DNA of 64,000 bases from Mycobacterium sp. IS-1590. GTDB taxonomy: Bacteria; Actinomycetota; Actinomycetes; Mycobacteriales; Mycobacteriaceae. Position numbers and translations under genes: made by a program. Positions 1 through 9,881 of the stretch are shown here, piece after piece; positions within the stretch are counted from its first letter, which is position 1; the number at the start of each line of letters is the position of its first letter. The notes under the pieces are model-generated. The model was given only the letters and a program-made list of their open reading frames with translations. It made no database searches and was not told the DNA's origin. The stretch lies in contig NZ_LQIW01000001.1 in NCBI RefSeq assembly GCF_001500025.1, positions 372,001-436,000 on the forward strand, given 5' to 3'.

Positions 1-245
1 CGGTGGTCTGCAACCTGCGTTCGAGCGGTGGTGGACGGCTGATCGCGCTGTCGTGCGTCGACGCGGCGGGGGAGCTGCTCATGCCGTGCGGCCGGTGCCG
101 TCAGGTGCTGCTCGAGCACGGCGGGCCGGAGATGCTGATCGACCATCCGAGCGGACCGCGTCCGCTGGCCGATCTGCTGCCCGACGCGTTCGGACCGCAT
201 GACCTGGCCCGCCGGGATCGGTTGGGGGGTGGGGAAACTCCGTGA
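1..245 (+). CDS. cdd: Cytidine deaminase, C-terminal part (5' end outside window)
   Basis: This is the C-terminal ~80 residues of cytidine deaminase, which hydrolyses cytidine or deoxycytidine to uridine or deoxyuridine in pyrimidine salvage. The zinc-binding CxxC is visible as PCGRCRQVLLEHGG; the upstream catalytic Glu motif lies before the window. The reading frame is open at the left edge, so the GTG at position 3 is not a real start. The stop overlaps the deoA GTG by 4 nt (GTGA), indicating a translationally coupled cdd-deoA-add salvage operon, as in M. tuberculosis. Confidence 0.93.
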   Translation, partial: VVCNLRSSGGGRLIALSCVDAAGELLMPCGRCRQVLLEHGGPEMLIDHPSGPRPLADLLPDAFGPHDLARRDRLGGGETP

Positions 246-1561
246 CGCAGTTCACATTTGATGCGCCGACGGTCATCCGGACCAAGCGCGACGGCGGGGT
301 GCTCTCGGACGCGGCCATCGACTGGGTGATCGACGCCTACACCCGCGGTCGGGTGGCCGACGAGCAGATGGCGGCGTTGCTGATGGCGATCTTCTTGCGC
401 GGTATGACACCGGCCGAGATCGCCCGTTGGACCGCGGCGATGGTCGACTCCGGCGAGCGGATGGACTTCAGCGACCTACGGCGGGGCGGAAAGCCTCTGG
501 CGTTGGTGGACAAGCACTCCACCGGTGGGGTGGGGGACAAGATCACCATTCCGCTGGTGCCCGTGGTGATGGCCTGCGGTGGTGCGGTGCCGCAGGCCGC
601 CGGACGCGGACTCGGCCACACCGGCGGCACGCTCGACAAGCTCGAATCCATTGCGGGATTCACCGCCGAGATCTCGAAAGACCAGATCCGCCAACAGCTT
701 TGCGAACCCGGCGCCGCGATCTTCGCCGCGGGCGAGCTGGCCCCCGCCGACCGGAAGATCTACGCCCTGCGCGACATCACGGCGACCACGGAGTCACTGC
801 CGCTGATCGCGAGTTCGGTGATGAGCAAGAAGATCGCCGAGGGCGCGGGCGCGCTGGTGCTCGACACCAAGGTCGGTTCGGGCGCGTTCCTCAAGACCGA
901 AGAGGAATCGCGGGAACTGGCCCGCACCATGGTCGACCTGGGCACCGCGCACGGCCTGGCCACCCGGGCGGTGCTGACCGACATGTCCGCGCCGTTGGGC
1001 CGCGCCGTCGGCAATGCCGTTGAGGTGGCCGAATCGCTGGAGGTGCTCGCCGGCGGCGGCCCGCCCGACGTGGTGGAGCTCACGCTGACCCTGGCCGCCG
1101 AGATGCTGGACGCCGCAGGCATCGACGGTGTGGACCCGGCCCAGACCCTCCAGGACGGCTCGGCGATGGATCGGTTCCGCGATCTGGTCGCCGCGCAGGG
1201 TGGTGATCTGGCCGCATTGACCACCGGGGGTCTGCCCGTCGGCCCCCACACCGAGACCGTCACGGCGCCGCGCGGTGGCAGGATGGAGAACATCGACGCG
1301 ATGGCGGTGGGTTTGGCGGTGTGGCGGCTCGGAGCGGGACGCTCCGCTCCTGGTGAGCGGGTCCAGCCCGGTGCCGGGATGTACATCCACCGGCGGGTGG
1401 GCGAACCGGTGAGCGCCGGAGAGCCGCTGTTCACGCTGTACACCGAGACCCCCGACCGGTTCGAGGGGGCGATCGCCGAACTGGACGGCAACTGGGCCGT
1501 CGGCGACGCCGCACCGCCGCCGCGTCCGCTGATCATCGACCGAATCACGAGCGGAGACTGA
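242..1561 (+). CDS. deoA: Thymidine phosphorylase
   Basis: 439 aa, full length for the family. It phosphorolyses thymidine or deoxyuridine to the base plus 2-deoxyribose 1-phosphate. The phosphate-binding stretch [10 protein letters not shown] (about residues 91-100) and the glycine-rich [15 protein letters not shown] (about 121-135) are the thymidine phosphorylase signature, and the C-terminal pyrimidine phosphorylase domain follows. The GTG start overlaps the cdd stop by 4 nt; add begins 13 nt downstream. The cytosolic chain cdd, deoA, add converts nucleosides to bases and sugar phosphates; upp, further on, recycles uracil. Confidence 0.96.
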   Translation: MTQFTFDAPTVIRTKRDGGVLSDAAIDWVIDAYTRGRVADEQMAALLMAIFLRGMTPAEIARWTAAMVDSGERMDFSDLRRGGKPLALVDKHSTGGVGDKITIPLVPVVMACGGAVPQAAGRGLGHTGGTLDKLESIAGFTAEISKDQIRQQLCEPGAAIFAAGELAPADRKIYALRDITATTESLPLIASSVMSKKIAEGAGALVLDTKVGSGAFLKTEEESRELARTMVDLGTAHGLATRAVLTDMSAPLGRAVGNAVEVAESLEVLAGGGPPDVVELTLTLAAEMLDAAGIDGVDPAQTLQDGSAMDRFRDLVAAQGGDLAALTTGGLPVGPHTETVTAPRGGRMENIDAMAVGLAVWRLGAGRSAPGERVQPGAGMYIHRRVGEPVSAGEPLFTLYTETPDRFEGAIAELDGNWAVGDAAPPPRPLIIDRITSGD

Positions 1562-1574
1562 ACCGGAGACCGAC

Positions 1575-2660
1575 ATGACGACGCTGACGCTGGACTCGAT
1601 CAGACAAGCGCCCAAGGCGCTGCTGCACGACCACCTGGACGGCGGGCTGCGCCCGGCGACCGTCCTCGAACTGGCCGAGGCCACGGGTTACGACGACCTT
1701 CCGGCCACCGATGTCGACGAGCTGGCGACGTTCTTCCGCACCGCCGCGCACAGCGGGTCGCTGGTGCGCTATCTCGAGCCGTTCGCCCACACCGTCGGCG
1801 TCATGCAGACACCCGAGGCCCTGCACCGGGTGGCCTACGAGTGCGTCGAGGACCTCGCCGCCGACAACGTGGTCTACGCCGAGATCCGGTTCGCGCCGGA
1901 ACTGCACATCGACAGCGGGCTGTCGCTGGACGCCGTCGTCGATGCGGTCATGGCCGGGTTCGCCGACGGCGAGAAGGCCGCCAGCGCCGACGGGCGGACC
2001 ATCACCGTGCGCTGCCTGGTGACGGCGATGCGGCACGCGGCGCGCTCGCTCGAGATCGCCGAACTGGCGGTCCGGTTCCGCGACAAGGGCGTGGTCGGTT
2101 TCGACATCGCCGGGGCGGAAGCCGGCCACCCGCCGACACGGCACCTCGACGCGTTCGAGTACATGCGAGGCAACAACGCGCGCTTCACGATTCACGCGGG
2201 GGAGGCCTTCGGCCTGCCGTCGATCCACGAGGCGATCGCCTACTGTGGTGCCGACCGTCTCGGCCACGGTGTGCGCATCGTCGACGACATCACCGTCGCA
2301 CCCGACGGCACCGCGCAACTGGGCCGGCTCGCCGCACTGCTGCGCGACAAGCGGGTTCCGTTCGAGATGTGTCCCTCGTCCAACGTGCAGACCGGCGCGG
2401 TCGCCAGCATCGCCGAGCATCCGTTCGACCTGCTGGCCCGGCTGCGCTTCCGCGTCACCGTCAACACCGACAACCGGCTGATGAGCGACACGACGATGAG
2501 CCAGGAGATGCTGCGCCTGGTCGAGACCTTCGGTTACGGCTGGAGCGATCTGCAGCGGTTCACAATCAATGCGATGAAGTCGGCCTTCGTCTCGTTCGAC
2601 GAGCGCCTGTCGATCATCGACGACGTCATCAAGCCGCGCTACGCCGTCCTGATCGGCTGA
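1575..2660 (+). CDS. add: Adenosine deaminase
   Basis: 361 aa. It deaminates adenosine and deoxyadenosine to inosine. Visible metal-site motifs are HDHLDG near residues 18-23 (the HxH pair), IHAGEAFG near 205 (metal His and catalytic Glu), the SSNVQTGAV loop, and the Asp in VNTDN near 298 that completes the zinc site. Third gene of the salvage operon, 13 nt after deoA. An extragenic inverted repeat follows and may act as the transcript's 3' structure. Confidence 0.96.
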   Translation: MTTLTLDSIRQAPKALLHDHLDGGLRPATVLELAEATGYDDLPATDVDELATFFRTAAHSGSLVRYLEPFAHTVGVMQTPEALHRVAYECVEDLAADNVVYAEIRFAPELHIDSGLSLDAVVDAVMAGFADGEKAASADGRTITVRCLVTAMRHAARSLEIAELAVRFRDKGVVGFDIAGAEAGHPPTRHLDAFEYMRGNNARFTIHAGEAFGLPSIHEAIAYCGADRLGHGVRIVDDITVAPDGTAQLGRLAALLRDKRVPFEMCPSSNVQTGAVASIAEHPFDLLARLRFRVTVNTDNRLMSDTTMSQEMLRLVETFGYGWSDLQRFTINAMKSAFVSFDERLSIIDDVIKPRYAVLIG

Positions 2661-2677
2661 CTGCCCGTCTTTTTCCG

Positions 2678-2740
2678 CGCGAGCGACCGCGTCCGTCCCC
2701 CGACACGCCGCGTGCGCGTGACAGTTTGCGGTCGCTCGCG
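2678..2740. repeat. Extragenic inverted repeat, family 1, copy A
   Basis: Perfect 13-bp arms: 2678-2690 (cgcgagcgaccgc) and 2728-2740, its exact reverse complement, with a 37-nt centre containing cgacacgccgc. It fills the gap between add and the convergent gene at 2754. Related copies lie at 11078-11117 and 12090-12146, so this is a small dispersed REP-like family. A hairpin of this size could also end transcription from either side. Confidence 0.8.
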
Positions 2741-2753
2741 GCGAAGGCGTGCC

Positions 2754-4019
2754 CTATTCGGGGCGGAGCCGGGACTCGATGAACGCCTCCAGCGCCTCCC
2801 ACTGTTCGACGGCCTTGGCGTACGGCGGGCTCGGGGCGCGGACGGTGTCGGGCTCCAGGACGTGCGCGATCAGCCTGCCGAGCGGCTGGTCCGGATCGAG
2901 GGTCTGGTCGACGGTGGTGTCCTCCGAGTAGTCGCCGACATCGCGGAGCAGTTCGACGGCGAGTTCCAGTTGGTCGCGGTCCAACGCATCGGGTCCGTCG
3001 GCGAGGTCGTCGACGATGCCCGTCAACACATAGACGTTGTCGTCGGTGATCTCGATCTGCAGCGAGCCGTCGGTGGCGGCCGTGCGGATGTCGTCGTAGG
3101 TGGCAAGCCCCGAAAGGTCGTGGTCGTGTTCGTCGGCCAGATACCGCGCCAGCGCCCGCTCGGAGCCGAAGACGCTGATGCGCCCGTTGCGGCCGAGGAA
3201 GACCGGCTGGTCGTCGAGGTAGCAGCGCAGCGTGTAGTAGGTGCCCGCGCTCGTCATCAACCGCACCGGATCGATGCCGACCTTGAGCCAGAAGTCCTCG
3301 TCGCTGCCCAGCACCTGACTCTGCGCCTGGGTGGTCAGGGCGTCGGACTCGTCCTCGTCCTCTTCGGTGGCGTCGACCCCGGAGGGCTCGTCGATCAGCT
3401 CATCGGGTTCGGGTTCGGGTGCAGGCTCGGCCAGCTCGGCTTCCGCCTTGCGCGAGGCGGCGGAGTCGACGTCGGGTGTCGTGATGACCTCGTCGAGCGC
3501 ATCGACGACGTTGTCCCAGGCCCGCGCGATGACCGCCTCGATCTCGCCCCATCGTTTACGGCCGCTGCGGCCGGAGAACGCCTCGATACCGCCGCCGAGT
3601 GTGCCCAGCACCGGATTGCCGTTGAAAAACCTTGTGACGACCGGGAGTTCGCACACCGAGCCGAGCGACGAGACGATCACCAGGGTGCGGTGCAACTGCC
3701 GAACCGCGTCCTCGCTGACCTTCTCCGCGACGAGCTCCGGCACGCCGATGACGTCGTACTGGTGCTCCTCGGCCGGGTCCAGGCGGTGTGCATTGGCCTC
3801 GGTGACCTTGGTCCAGGCGGGGTGATCGACCAGGTCGTTGTCCTTGTCGGTCCTGACGAACGCGACGAGTTCTGCGACCGACTCGAACCCGTACAGATCT
3901 TCGTCCTTGCCGAGGAAGGCCTCCCACTCGTCGCCGCCATCACGCCAGCGTGGAGCCCATAACGTGTACAGGTCGCCCTTGGTCAAGCCGAGCCGGATCG
4001 GCACGATGTCAGCAGCCAT
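2754..4019 (-). CDS. Conserved mycobacterial protein of unknown function (Rv3311-like)
   Basis: 421 aa from the ATG at 4019 (MAADIVPIRLGLTKGD); an in-frame ATG 14 codons upstream is less likely because the family is about 420 aa. No catalytic motif is recognised. Residues ~190-250 form an acidic, Glu/Pro/Asp-rich linker (PAPEPEPDELIDEPSG region) between two similar-sized segments. It has no signal peptide or membrane segment. Its position between add and upp matches Rv3311 in M. tuberculosis, where the function is also unknown to me. Convergent with add. Confidence 0.85.
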   Translation of the reverse strand: MAADIVPIRLGLTKGDLYTLWAPRWRDGGDEWEAFLGKDEDLYGFESVAELVAFVRTDKDNDLVDHPAWTKVTEANAHRLDPAEEHQYDVIGVPELVAEKVSEDAVRQLHRTLVIVSSLGSVCELPVVTRFFNGNPVLGTLGGGIEAFSGRSGRKRWGEIEAVIARAWDNVVDALDEVITTPDVDSAASRKAEAELAEPAPEPEPDELIDEPSGVDATEEDEDESDALTTQAQSQVLGSDEDFWLKVGIDPVRLMTSAGTYYTLRCYLDDQPVFLGRNGRISVFGSERALARYLADEHDHDLSGLATYDDIRTAATDGSLQIEITDDNVYVLTGIVDDLADGPDALDRDQLELAVELLRDVGDYSEDTTVDQTLDPDQPLGRLIAHVLEPDTVRAPSPPYAKAVEQWEALEAFIESRLRPE

Positions 4020-4089
4020 GGCGGACAGCCTAACGATCGGAACTCCCGGCGAAGCTGGCACAGTGCCCCAACCTGCCGACCCAGTGCCC

Positions 4090-5193
4090 TCACGCCGTCG
4101 GCCGCCAGAAACCCTGGAAGCCCTGCCCGGCGTTGGTGGTCCGGATCGGCGAGAGTTGCACCGGGTCGCCGGCTTCGATCATCTGGCCGTTCCCGACCAC
4201 CATCGCCACGTGACCGTCCCATATCGCGAGGTCGCCCGGCCGCAGGTCGCCGGCCCCGACGGGGGCACCCACGTCCTGTTCCTGGGCCAGCCGCGGAAGC
4301 GTCAATCCGGCTTCCGAATAGGCCCATTGGGTCAGGCCACTGCAGTCGAGGCCGACGCCCGGCGTGGTGCCGCCCCAGTCGTACGGCACCCCCAGTTGAG
4401 TCAGGGCATACCGGACCGCGCTCGCCGCCACCGCGTTCGGTGCGGTTGCCGTGCTGCCGTCCGGCAGGCGCACCGCGACGCCGTCGCCGAACCTCGCGGC
4501 ATCGGGCGGCTCGGGGCGGGACCACTCGGCGATGTCGCGCACCAGCGAGCCGAGCCCGCCCGCGTTCGCGCCGAGCCCACTCGCACCGGAACCGAGCCCA
4601 CCGGCTGACGGCATGCCACCACCACCGAACCCCGATGACGGCGCGGTCGGGGCGGTGAACCCGGCGGGCGCGGTCGGTGCCGGCCCGGTCATCGGCGCAG
4701 CCGGTGCGGTGGGCAACCCGGCGGCGTGCCCGTCCAGTTCGGCGCGCAATTGGTCGACCACCGCGAGGGCCTCCGCGAGTGATCGCCGCGCCTCGGCGAC
4801 CAACTCCTCCATCACGCCCGGCGAGTCGAGGAACGGCTCGAGCGCCGCCGCGCGCGCCTCGAAGGTCTCGACGATGTCGCTCAGGCGCTCGCGGGCGCGC
4901 GACACCGCGGCCCCGGCCTCCTCGGCCGCCGCGCCGAGGCGTCGCACCCGTTCCGCGAGCTCATCGGTGCGTGCGACGGTCGCGGTGAACACGCCCGCGG
5001 CCGCGTCGGCACCCGCGCCCGCCCAGTGCTGCGCCGCGCGGCCCCACCCCTGGGCGACCGACGCCGACACCTCGCGCAGGGCGGTGTCCACATCGCGCAG
5101 CGCGGTCGCGAGCTCCGTCACCGAACCTGAGCCGACCAGTGACTGGACGTTTCGCAGCGGCGCCGTCAGCCCGGTGATCAACGCACTCGGCAT
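4090..5193 (-). CDS. NlpC/P60 peptidase with helical N-terminal domain
   Basis: 367 aa. The N-terminal ~150 residues are Ala/Glu-rich and predicted helical, like mycobacterial ESX-associated helical domains. A Pro/Gly/Ala linker (~150-225) follows, then an NlpC/P60 domain. The catalytic Cys lies in LDCSGLTQWAY and the His in WDGHVAMVVG; YDWGGTTPG is the usual strand before the Cys. Such enzymes cut D-Glu to diaminopimelate bonds in peptidoglycan stems. There is no Sec signal peptide, and the gene starts 3 nt after a WXG100-like gene, so export by a type VII route with that partner is a reasonable inference. Confidence 0.85.
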   Translation of the reverse strand: MPSALITGLTAPLRNVQSLVGSGSVTELATALRDVDTALREVSASVAQGWGRAAQHWAGAGADAAAGVFTATVARTDELAERVRRLGAAAEEAGAAVSRARERLSDIVETFEARAAALEPFLDSPGVMEELVAEARRSLAEALAVVDQLRAELDGHAAGLPTAPAAPMTGPAPTAPAGFTAPTAPSSGFGGGGMPSAGGLGSGASGLGANAGGLGSLVRDIAEWSRPEPPDAARFGDGVAVRLPDGSTATAPNAVAASAVRYALTQLGVPYDWGGTTPGVGLDCSGLTQWAYSEAGLTLPRLAQEQDVGAPVGAGDLRPGDLAIWDGHVAMVVGNGQMIEAGDPVQLSPIRTTNAGQGFQGFWRPTA

Positions 5194-5196
5194 CGT

Positions 5197-5487
5197 CTAC
5201 AGGCCGAACACCCGTGCGCCCGCGCGTTCGTCGGCGTCGTCGTAGGCGAGCGCCGTGCGGTAAGCGGCGTCACCGCTCGCCGAGGCATGATCGCCCAGCG
5301 CGGCCACCATGCGGCGCTCGCCCTCGATGGCGTCGGCCAGCGCCGCGAGGAACGGCCGGCCGACCGGACCGAACGCGGCGACGGATGTGCTGACCGCGGC
5401 CAGCTTCGAAGCGATGGTGGCCAGTTCGTCGGCATGCGCGGCGGTGGTCGCGGCCAATGCTCGCACCGCGTCGGTATCAGCGTGCAT
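5197..5487 (-). CDS. Small WXG100-like protein (type VII secretion target family)
   Basis: 96 aa from the ATG at 5487 ([19 protein letters not shown]). Helical and Ala-rich, with two helices around a turn ([12 protein letters not shown]), resembling the DUF2580/EspC-like type VII secretion targets of mycobacteria; the classical WxG tripeptide is not present. It lies 3 nt upstream of the NlpC/P60 gene on the same strand, so the pair is probably co-translated and may form a secreted complex. Divergent from upp, whose start is 50 nt away. Confidence 0.75.
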   Translation of the reverse strand: MHADTDAVRALAATTAAHADELATIASKLAAVSTSVAAFGPVGRPFLAALADAIEGERRMVAALGDHASASGDAAYRTALAYDDADERAGARVFGL

Positions 5488-5525
5488 ATGAAGTAGGACG
5501 CGGCGCGGCGACCCTCGGTTCCGAC

Positions 5526-5531
5526 TATGGT
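5526..5531 (+). promoter_or_regulatory. -10 element of upp (probable leaderless transcript)
   Basis: TATGGT fits the mycobacterial TANNNT -10 consensus and is followed by 6 nt and then the upp ATG. Transcription would therefore start at or next to the A of the ATG. No Shine-Dalgarno sequence precedes the start. Confidence 0.6.
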
Positions 5532-5537
5532 CGCCCC

Positions 5538-6161
5538 ATGGATGTTCGCGTGGTCGATCACCCGCTGGCGGCCGCACGACTGACCACACTGCGCGACGAG
5601 AACACCAACAACGCCGCCTTCCGCTCGGCACTGCGCGATCTGACGCTGATGCTGGTGTACGAGGCCACGCGCGACGCCGCGGTCGAAACCGTGCCGGTGC
5701 GCACCCCGCTCACCGAGACGACCGGCGCCCGGTTGGCCAATCCGCCGTTGCTCGTACCGGTCTTACGCGCCGGCCTCGGGATGGTGGACCAGGCGCACGC
5801 GCTGATACCGGAGGCGCGCGTCGGCTTTGTCGGCGTCGCGCGCGACGAACAAACGCATCAGCCGACGCCGTATCTGGAGTCGCTGCCCGCCGACTTGAGC
5901 ACACAGCCGGTGATCGTGCTCGACCCGATGCTGGCGACGGGTGGCTCGATGGTGCACACCGTCGAACTGCTGTATTCCCGGGGTGCCGTTGACATCACGG
6001 CGATCTGCGTCGTCGTGGCCCCCGAAGGCCTTGCCGCACTGGAGAAGGCGGCTCCGGATATCCGGTTGGTCACCGCGACCATCGACGAATGCCTCAACGA
6101 CATCGCCTACATCGTGCCGGGCCTCGGCGACGCGGGGGACCGCCAGTTCGGGCCGCGTTAA
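5538..6161 (+). CDS. upp: Uracil phosphoribosyltransferase
   Basis: 207 aa. It transfers the phosphoribosyl group of PRPP to uracil to make UMP. The PRPP-binding loop [11 protein letters not shown] (about residues 127-137) and the C-terminal uracil-binding PGLGDAGDR are typical. The ATG at 5538 is preferred over an upstream in-frame start because [16 protein letters not shown] is the normal N-terminus and a -10 element sits 6 nt before it. The stop codon overlaps that of convergent pmmB by 2 nt. Confidence 0.96.
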   Translation: MDVRVVDHPLAAARLTTLRDENTNNAAFRSALRDLTLMLVYEATRDAAVETVPVRTPLTETTGARLANPPLLVPVLRAGLGMVDQAHALIPEARVGFVGVARDEQTHQPTPYLESLPADLSTQPVIVLDPMLATGGSMVHTVELLYSRGAVDITAICVVVAPEGLAALEKAAPDIRLVTATIDECLNDIAYIVPGLGDAGDRQFGPR

Positions 6162-7786
6162 AAGCGCCCGGCGACCTCGCGCAGCTCGTCCTGCAGGCGC
6201 CGTGCGCGCTCCCGGGCGGCCGCCAGATCGCCGACCTCGCTGCAGCGAACCTCGATGTAGGACTTGACCTTCGGTTCGGTGCCGGAGGGACGCACGACGA
6301 TGCGCACCGAGACGTCGTCGTCGCCTCCGGTCATGACCACGGCGTCGGTGCCCTCGTCGGGCAGCAGGTCGGTGACGGCCGCCTCGTATCCGGCGAGGCT
6401 CTCCGGTGGTGTCTCCCGCAGGCGTTTCATCACCGCGGCGGCCTCGTGGCCGTCCTCGACGAGTCGCGACACCGCGGTCGTGGCGTGCACACCATGGCGA
6501 CGTGCCAGGTCGTCGAGCGCGTCGAGCAGTGTGTGCCCGCGGTCGCGCAGCGCGACGATGAGATCGCAGATCAACACCGCCGCGCTGATGCCGTCCTTGT
6601 CCCGGACGGCCGACGGATCGACGCAGTGCCCGATCGCCTCCTCATAGGCGTACACCAACGTGCAGCCGGGCAGGTCGACGTCGGCTCGTGAGAGCCACTT
6701 GAAGCCGGTGGGTGTCTCGACGTGCCGCGCGCCGTGCTCACGCGCGATCGACGAGAGCATGCGCGACGACACCAGGGTGCTGGCCACCACCGTCGTCTCC
6801 ATCACCGGCCCCGGCTCGATCTGCGAGAGGATGTAATCTCCCAGCAGCCAACCCATTTCGTCCCCGGAGAGCATGCGCCACCCGTCGGGCGTGGGAACGC
6901 CGACCGCACATCGGTCGGCGTCGGGATCCAATGCTATTGCGACGTCGGCGTCGACGTCGCCCGCCAACCTCAGGACGGCTTCGACCGCCTCGGGTTCCTC
7001 GGGATTGGCCGTGGAGATGGTGGGGAAGTCGGGATCGGGTGCGAACTGCTCGTCGACGACGTGCACGTCGGGCAGGCCGGCGCGCACGAACGCGTCGAGT
7101 GCGAACTCCCCGCCCACACCGTGCAGAGGAGTGAACGCAATACGGACCTGGCCGTGGGTGTGCCGGACAGTCGCGGCGCGTTCGACATAACGCTGCACTT
7201 CGTCGACGCCGCCGGGGGTGACCTGCTGACGGGGGATCTCATCGGCGTGCGGCGCCTCGGCCATGGCCGCCTCGATCTCGCGATCGGTGGGTGAGTTGAT
7301 CGGGAAGCCGCCGCCGAAGTACACCTTGAAGCCGTTGTCGGACGGCGGGTTGTGCGAAGCGGTGATCTGGATGCCCGCGGCCGCGGGGCGATGGCGCACG
7401 GCGAACGCGAGGGTCGGGGTCGGCACGGCGGCGAAGAACAAGGTGACGGGAAAGCCCTGTGCGGCAAGCACTTCAGCGGCGGCCAGCGCGAAGTCGTCGG
7501 ACCCGTGCCGGGCGTCGCGCCCGACGATCACGTCCTGGCCGGCCAGGCCGCGGTCTTTGAGCACCTTGGCCACCGCCCAGCTGGCCCGCAGCACGACGGC
7601 GAGGTTCATCCCGCCGGGGCCTGCGCGTAACGGCCCGCGCAGACCGGCGGTGCCGAATGTCAGGGGATGTGCGAACAGCTGCTCGAGCTCTTCTCCGGAA
7701 CACTGCGAGAGCTCGGCGGCGGTCTTGGGATCCGGGTCGTGCGAGATCCACTCCTGCGCGGTGTTTGTGGCCGGCGACACAGACAT
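6158..7786 (-). CDS. pmmB: Phosphohexomutase (phosphomannomutase/phosphoglucomutase)
   Basis: 542 aa from the ATG at 7786 ([13 protein letters not shown]). All four landmarks of the alpha-D-phosphohexomutase superfamily are present: the catalytic-serine loop [15 protein letters not shown] (Ser near residue 144), the metal loop DPDADRCAV, the sugar-specificity loop in YEEAIGHC, and the phosphate-binding loop [12 protein letters not shown]. The length and the YEEAIG loop suit the PGM2/phosphopentomutase-like branch, so a role linking deoxyribose or ribose 1-phosphate from the neighbouring phosphorylases to central metabolism is also possible. Next to deoD as in M. tuberculosis. Confidence 0.9.
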   Translation of the reverse strand: MSVSPATNTAQEWISHDPDPKTAAELSQCSGEELEQLFAHPLTFGTAGLRGPLRAGPGGMNLAVVLRASWAVAKVLKDRGLAGQDVIVGRDARHGSDDFALAAAEVLAAQGFPVTLFFAAVPTPTLAFAVRHRPAAAGIQITASHNPPSDNGFKVYFGGGFPINSPTDREIEAAMAEAPHADEIPRQQVTPGGVDEVQRYVERAATVRHTHGQVRIAFTPLHGVGGEFALDAFVRAGLPDVHVVDEQFAPDPDFPTISTANPEEPEAVEAVLRLAGDVDADVAIALDPDADRCAVGVPTPDGWRMLSGDEMGWLLGDYILSQIEPGPVMETTVVASTLVSSRMLSSIAREHGARHVETPTGFKWLSRADVDLPGCTLVYAYEEAIGHCVDPSAVRDKDGISAAVLICDLIVALRDRGHTLLDALDDLARRHGVHATTAVSRLVEDGHEAAAVMKRLRETPPESLAGYEAAVTDLLPDEGTDAVVMTGGDDDVSVRIVVRPSGTEPKVKSYIEVRCSEVGDLAAARERARRLQDELREVAGRF

Positions 7787-7835
7787 GCGGGTAGTGTGCC
7801 CAATTTCTGAGCCGCGTATTCCGGCCACTTCGACC

Positions 7836-8630
7836 TCAGAGCCGGGCGATGACCGCCGCGAGCAGGGTGCCCATCCGAGTCGCGGACTGCCGCCCCGCCT
7901 CCAGCACCTCCTCGTGGTTCAGCGGCTCTCCGGTCATACCCGCCGCGAGGTTGGTCACCAGCGAGACGCCCAGCACCTGGGCTCCGGCTTCGCGGGCGGC
8001 AATGGTCTCGTGCACCGTCGACATGCCGACGAGGTCGGCCCCCATCGTGCGCAGCATCCGGATCTCGGCGGGCGTCTCGTACTGCGGCCCCGGCAGACCG
8101 GCATAGACGCCGTCGACCAGCGTCGGGTCGATCTCGCGGGCAAGGTCACGCAGGCGCGCCGCGTACGCGTCGACCATGTTGACGAACCGCGCACCCACCA
8201 GCGGCGAGCGGCCGGTCAAATTGAGGTGGTCGCTGATCAGCACCGGCTGACCGACCGTGAAGTCGTCGCGCAGCCCACCGGCGGCGTTGGTGAGCACCAC
8301 GGTGTGGACACCGCCGGCGCAGGCGGCGCGGACCGGGTGCACGACGTGGCGCAGCTCGTGCCCCTCGTAGGGGTGGATGCGACCTACGAAGACCAGAACA
8401 CGGTGATCGGCGACGCGCATCGACAACACCTGGCCGCCATGGCCCTCGGCGGTCGGTGGCGCGAACCCCGGCAGCTCCGCGACCGGCACCACGGTGACCG
8501 GATCCCCCAGCCGTTGCACCGCCGGCGCCCAGCCCGAACCGAGCACGACGGCGACGTCGTGGCGGTCGACGCCGGTGCGCTCGGCGAGCGCTGCGGCCGA
8601 TTCGGCGGCCACTGCCTGGGCATCGGTCAC
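7836..8630 (-). CDS. deoD: Purine nucleoside phosphorylase (trimeric, PunA type)
   Basis: 264 aa from the GTG at 8630. It splits inosine, guanosine and their deoxy forms with phosphate. Visible: the GSGW phosphate-binding loop near residue 32, [29 protein letters not shown] and the base-site VTNLAAGM with its Asn, all typical of class I trimeric PNPs. A possible -10 (TAAGCT) lies 8 nt before the GTG. The frame stays open for a long way upstream, but that stretch is antisense to amiB1 and is not coding. Called deoD or punA in M. tuberculosis. Confidence 0.93.
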   Translation of the reverse strand: MTDAQAVAAESAAALAERTGVDRHDVAVVLGSGWAPAVQRLGDPVTVVPVAELPGFAPPTAEGHGGQVLSMRVADHRVLVFVGRIHPYEGHELRHVVHPVRAACAGGVHTVVLTNAAGGLRDDFTVGQPVLISDHLNLTGRSPLVGARFVNMVDAYAARLRDLAREIDPTLVDGVYAGLPGPQYETPAEIRMLRTMGADLVGMSTVHETIAAREAGAQVLGVSLVTNLAAGMTGEPLNHEEVLEAGRQSATRMGTLLAAVIARL

Positions 8631-8699
8631 AGTGGGCGAGCTTATCGGTCGGACCCGACGCCCGGCCCCGATGAGATGGCGCAGTGAGATACTGCCAAG

Positions 8700-9881
8700 A
8701 TGCCAGCACTCACCGCGTCGGACGCCGTTGAGGACGCCGTCCGGCGACGCAGTGACGACCTGGTCGAACTTTCGCATTCCATCCACGCGGAGCCCGAACT
8801 GGCGTTCGCCGAACACCGCAGCTGCGCCAAGACGCAGGCGCTGGTCGCCGAGTACGGATTCGAGATCACGCCGGCGCCCGCGGGGCTCGAGACGGCGTTT
8901 CGGGCGGAATACGGCAGCGGCCCGCTCGTCGTCGGTGTCTGTGCGGAATACGACGCACTGCCCGGTATCGGGCACGCCTGTGGCCACAACATCATCGCGG
9001 CCTCTGCCGTCGGCACCGCGTTGGCCCTGGCAGACGTGGCCGACCGACTGGGATTGACGGTGGTGCTGCTCGGCACGCCTGCCGAGGAGGCGGGCGGGGG
9101 GAAGGTGCTGCTGCTCAACGCGGGCACGTTCGACGACATCGCCGCCTCGGTGATGCTGCATCCCGGTCCGCTCGACATCGCCGCCGCGCGGTCGCTGGCA
9201 CTGTCGCAGGTCGCCGTACGGTACGAGGGCAGGGAGGCCCACGCCGCCGTGGCGCCGTACCTCGGCATCAACGCCGTCGACGCGATAACCGTCGCGCAGG
9301 TGGCGATCGGGCTGCTGCGCCAGCAGATGGCGCCGGGCCAGATGGCGCACGGCATCGTCACCGACGGCGGTCAGGCCACCAACGTCATCCCGGCACGCGC
9401 CGAGATGCAGTACACGATGCGCGCCAACGACGCCGCCTCGCTGCACGAACTCGAACAGCGGATGGCGGACTGCTTCCTGGCCGGCGCGGTGGCCACCGGC
9501 TGCGGCCACGACGTCACCGAGACCGAGCCCAGCTACCACGAACTGACCCCGGACACCTGGCTGGCCGAGACGTTCCGCGCGGAGATGCAACGGATGGGCC
9601 GCGAGCCGGTTGCCCCGGAACTGGAGGCGGCGCTGCCGCTGGGCAGCACCGACATGGGCAACGTCACGCAGGTGATGCCCGGAATTCATCCGATCGTCGG
9701 CATCGACGCCGGGGGTGCGTCGATCCACCAGCCCCCGTTCGCCGAGGCCGCGGCCGGCCCCAGCGCCGACAAGGCCGTCATCGAGGGGGCGGTCATGCTG
9801 GCTCGCACGGTGGTGCGGTTGGCGGAGACGCCCGGTGAACGCGACCGGATCCTGGAACTGCAGGCGAGGCGGCCGTCATGA
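8700..9881 (+). CDS. amiB1: M20-family amidohydrolase (AmiB1-like)
   Basis: 393 aa. Zinc-dependent M20D peptidase/amidohydrolase, the family that cleaves N-acyl amino acids, aminobenzoyl-glutamate and similar amides. Metal-binding features are GHACGHNI (His pair, about residues 91-98), the Glu pair [10 protein letters not shown] (about 125-134), HPG near 151 and the C-terminal IHQPPFAE. No signal peptide. Divergent from deoD, with 69 nt between the starts. The stop overlaps the next gene by 4 nt (ATGA), so the two amidohydrolases are coupled; their substrates cannot be read from sequence. Confidence 0.88.
   Translation: MPALTASDAVEDAVRRRSDDLVELSHSIHAEPELAFAEHRSCAKTQALVAEYGFEITPAPAGLETAFRAEYGSGPLVVGVCAEYDALPGIGHACGHNIIAASAVGTALALADVADRLGLTVVLLGTPAEEAGGGKVLLLNAGTFDDIAASVMLHPGPLDIAAARSLALSQVAVRYEGREAHAAVAPYLGINAVDAITVAQVAIGLLRQQMAPGQMAHGIVTDGGQATNVIPARAEMQYTMRANDAASLHELEQRMADCFLAGAVATGCGHDVTETEPSYHELTPDTWLAETFRAEMQRMGREPVAPELEAALPLGSTDMGNVTQVMPGIHPIVGIDAGGASIHQPPFAEAAAGPSADKAVIEGAVMLARTVVRLAETPGERDRILELQARRPS

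Noticed and set aside
7836..9728. deoD as a 630-aa protein with a long N-terminal extension
   Set aside because: The extension is antisense to amiB1, and trimeric PNPs are about 265 aa.
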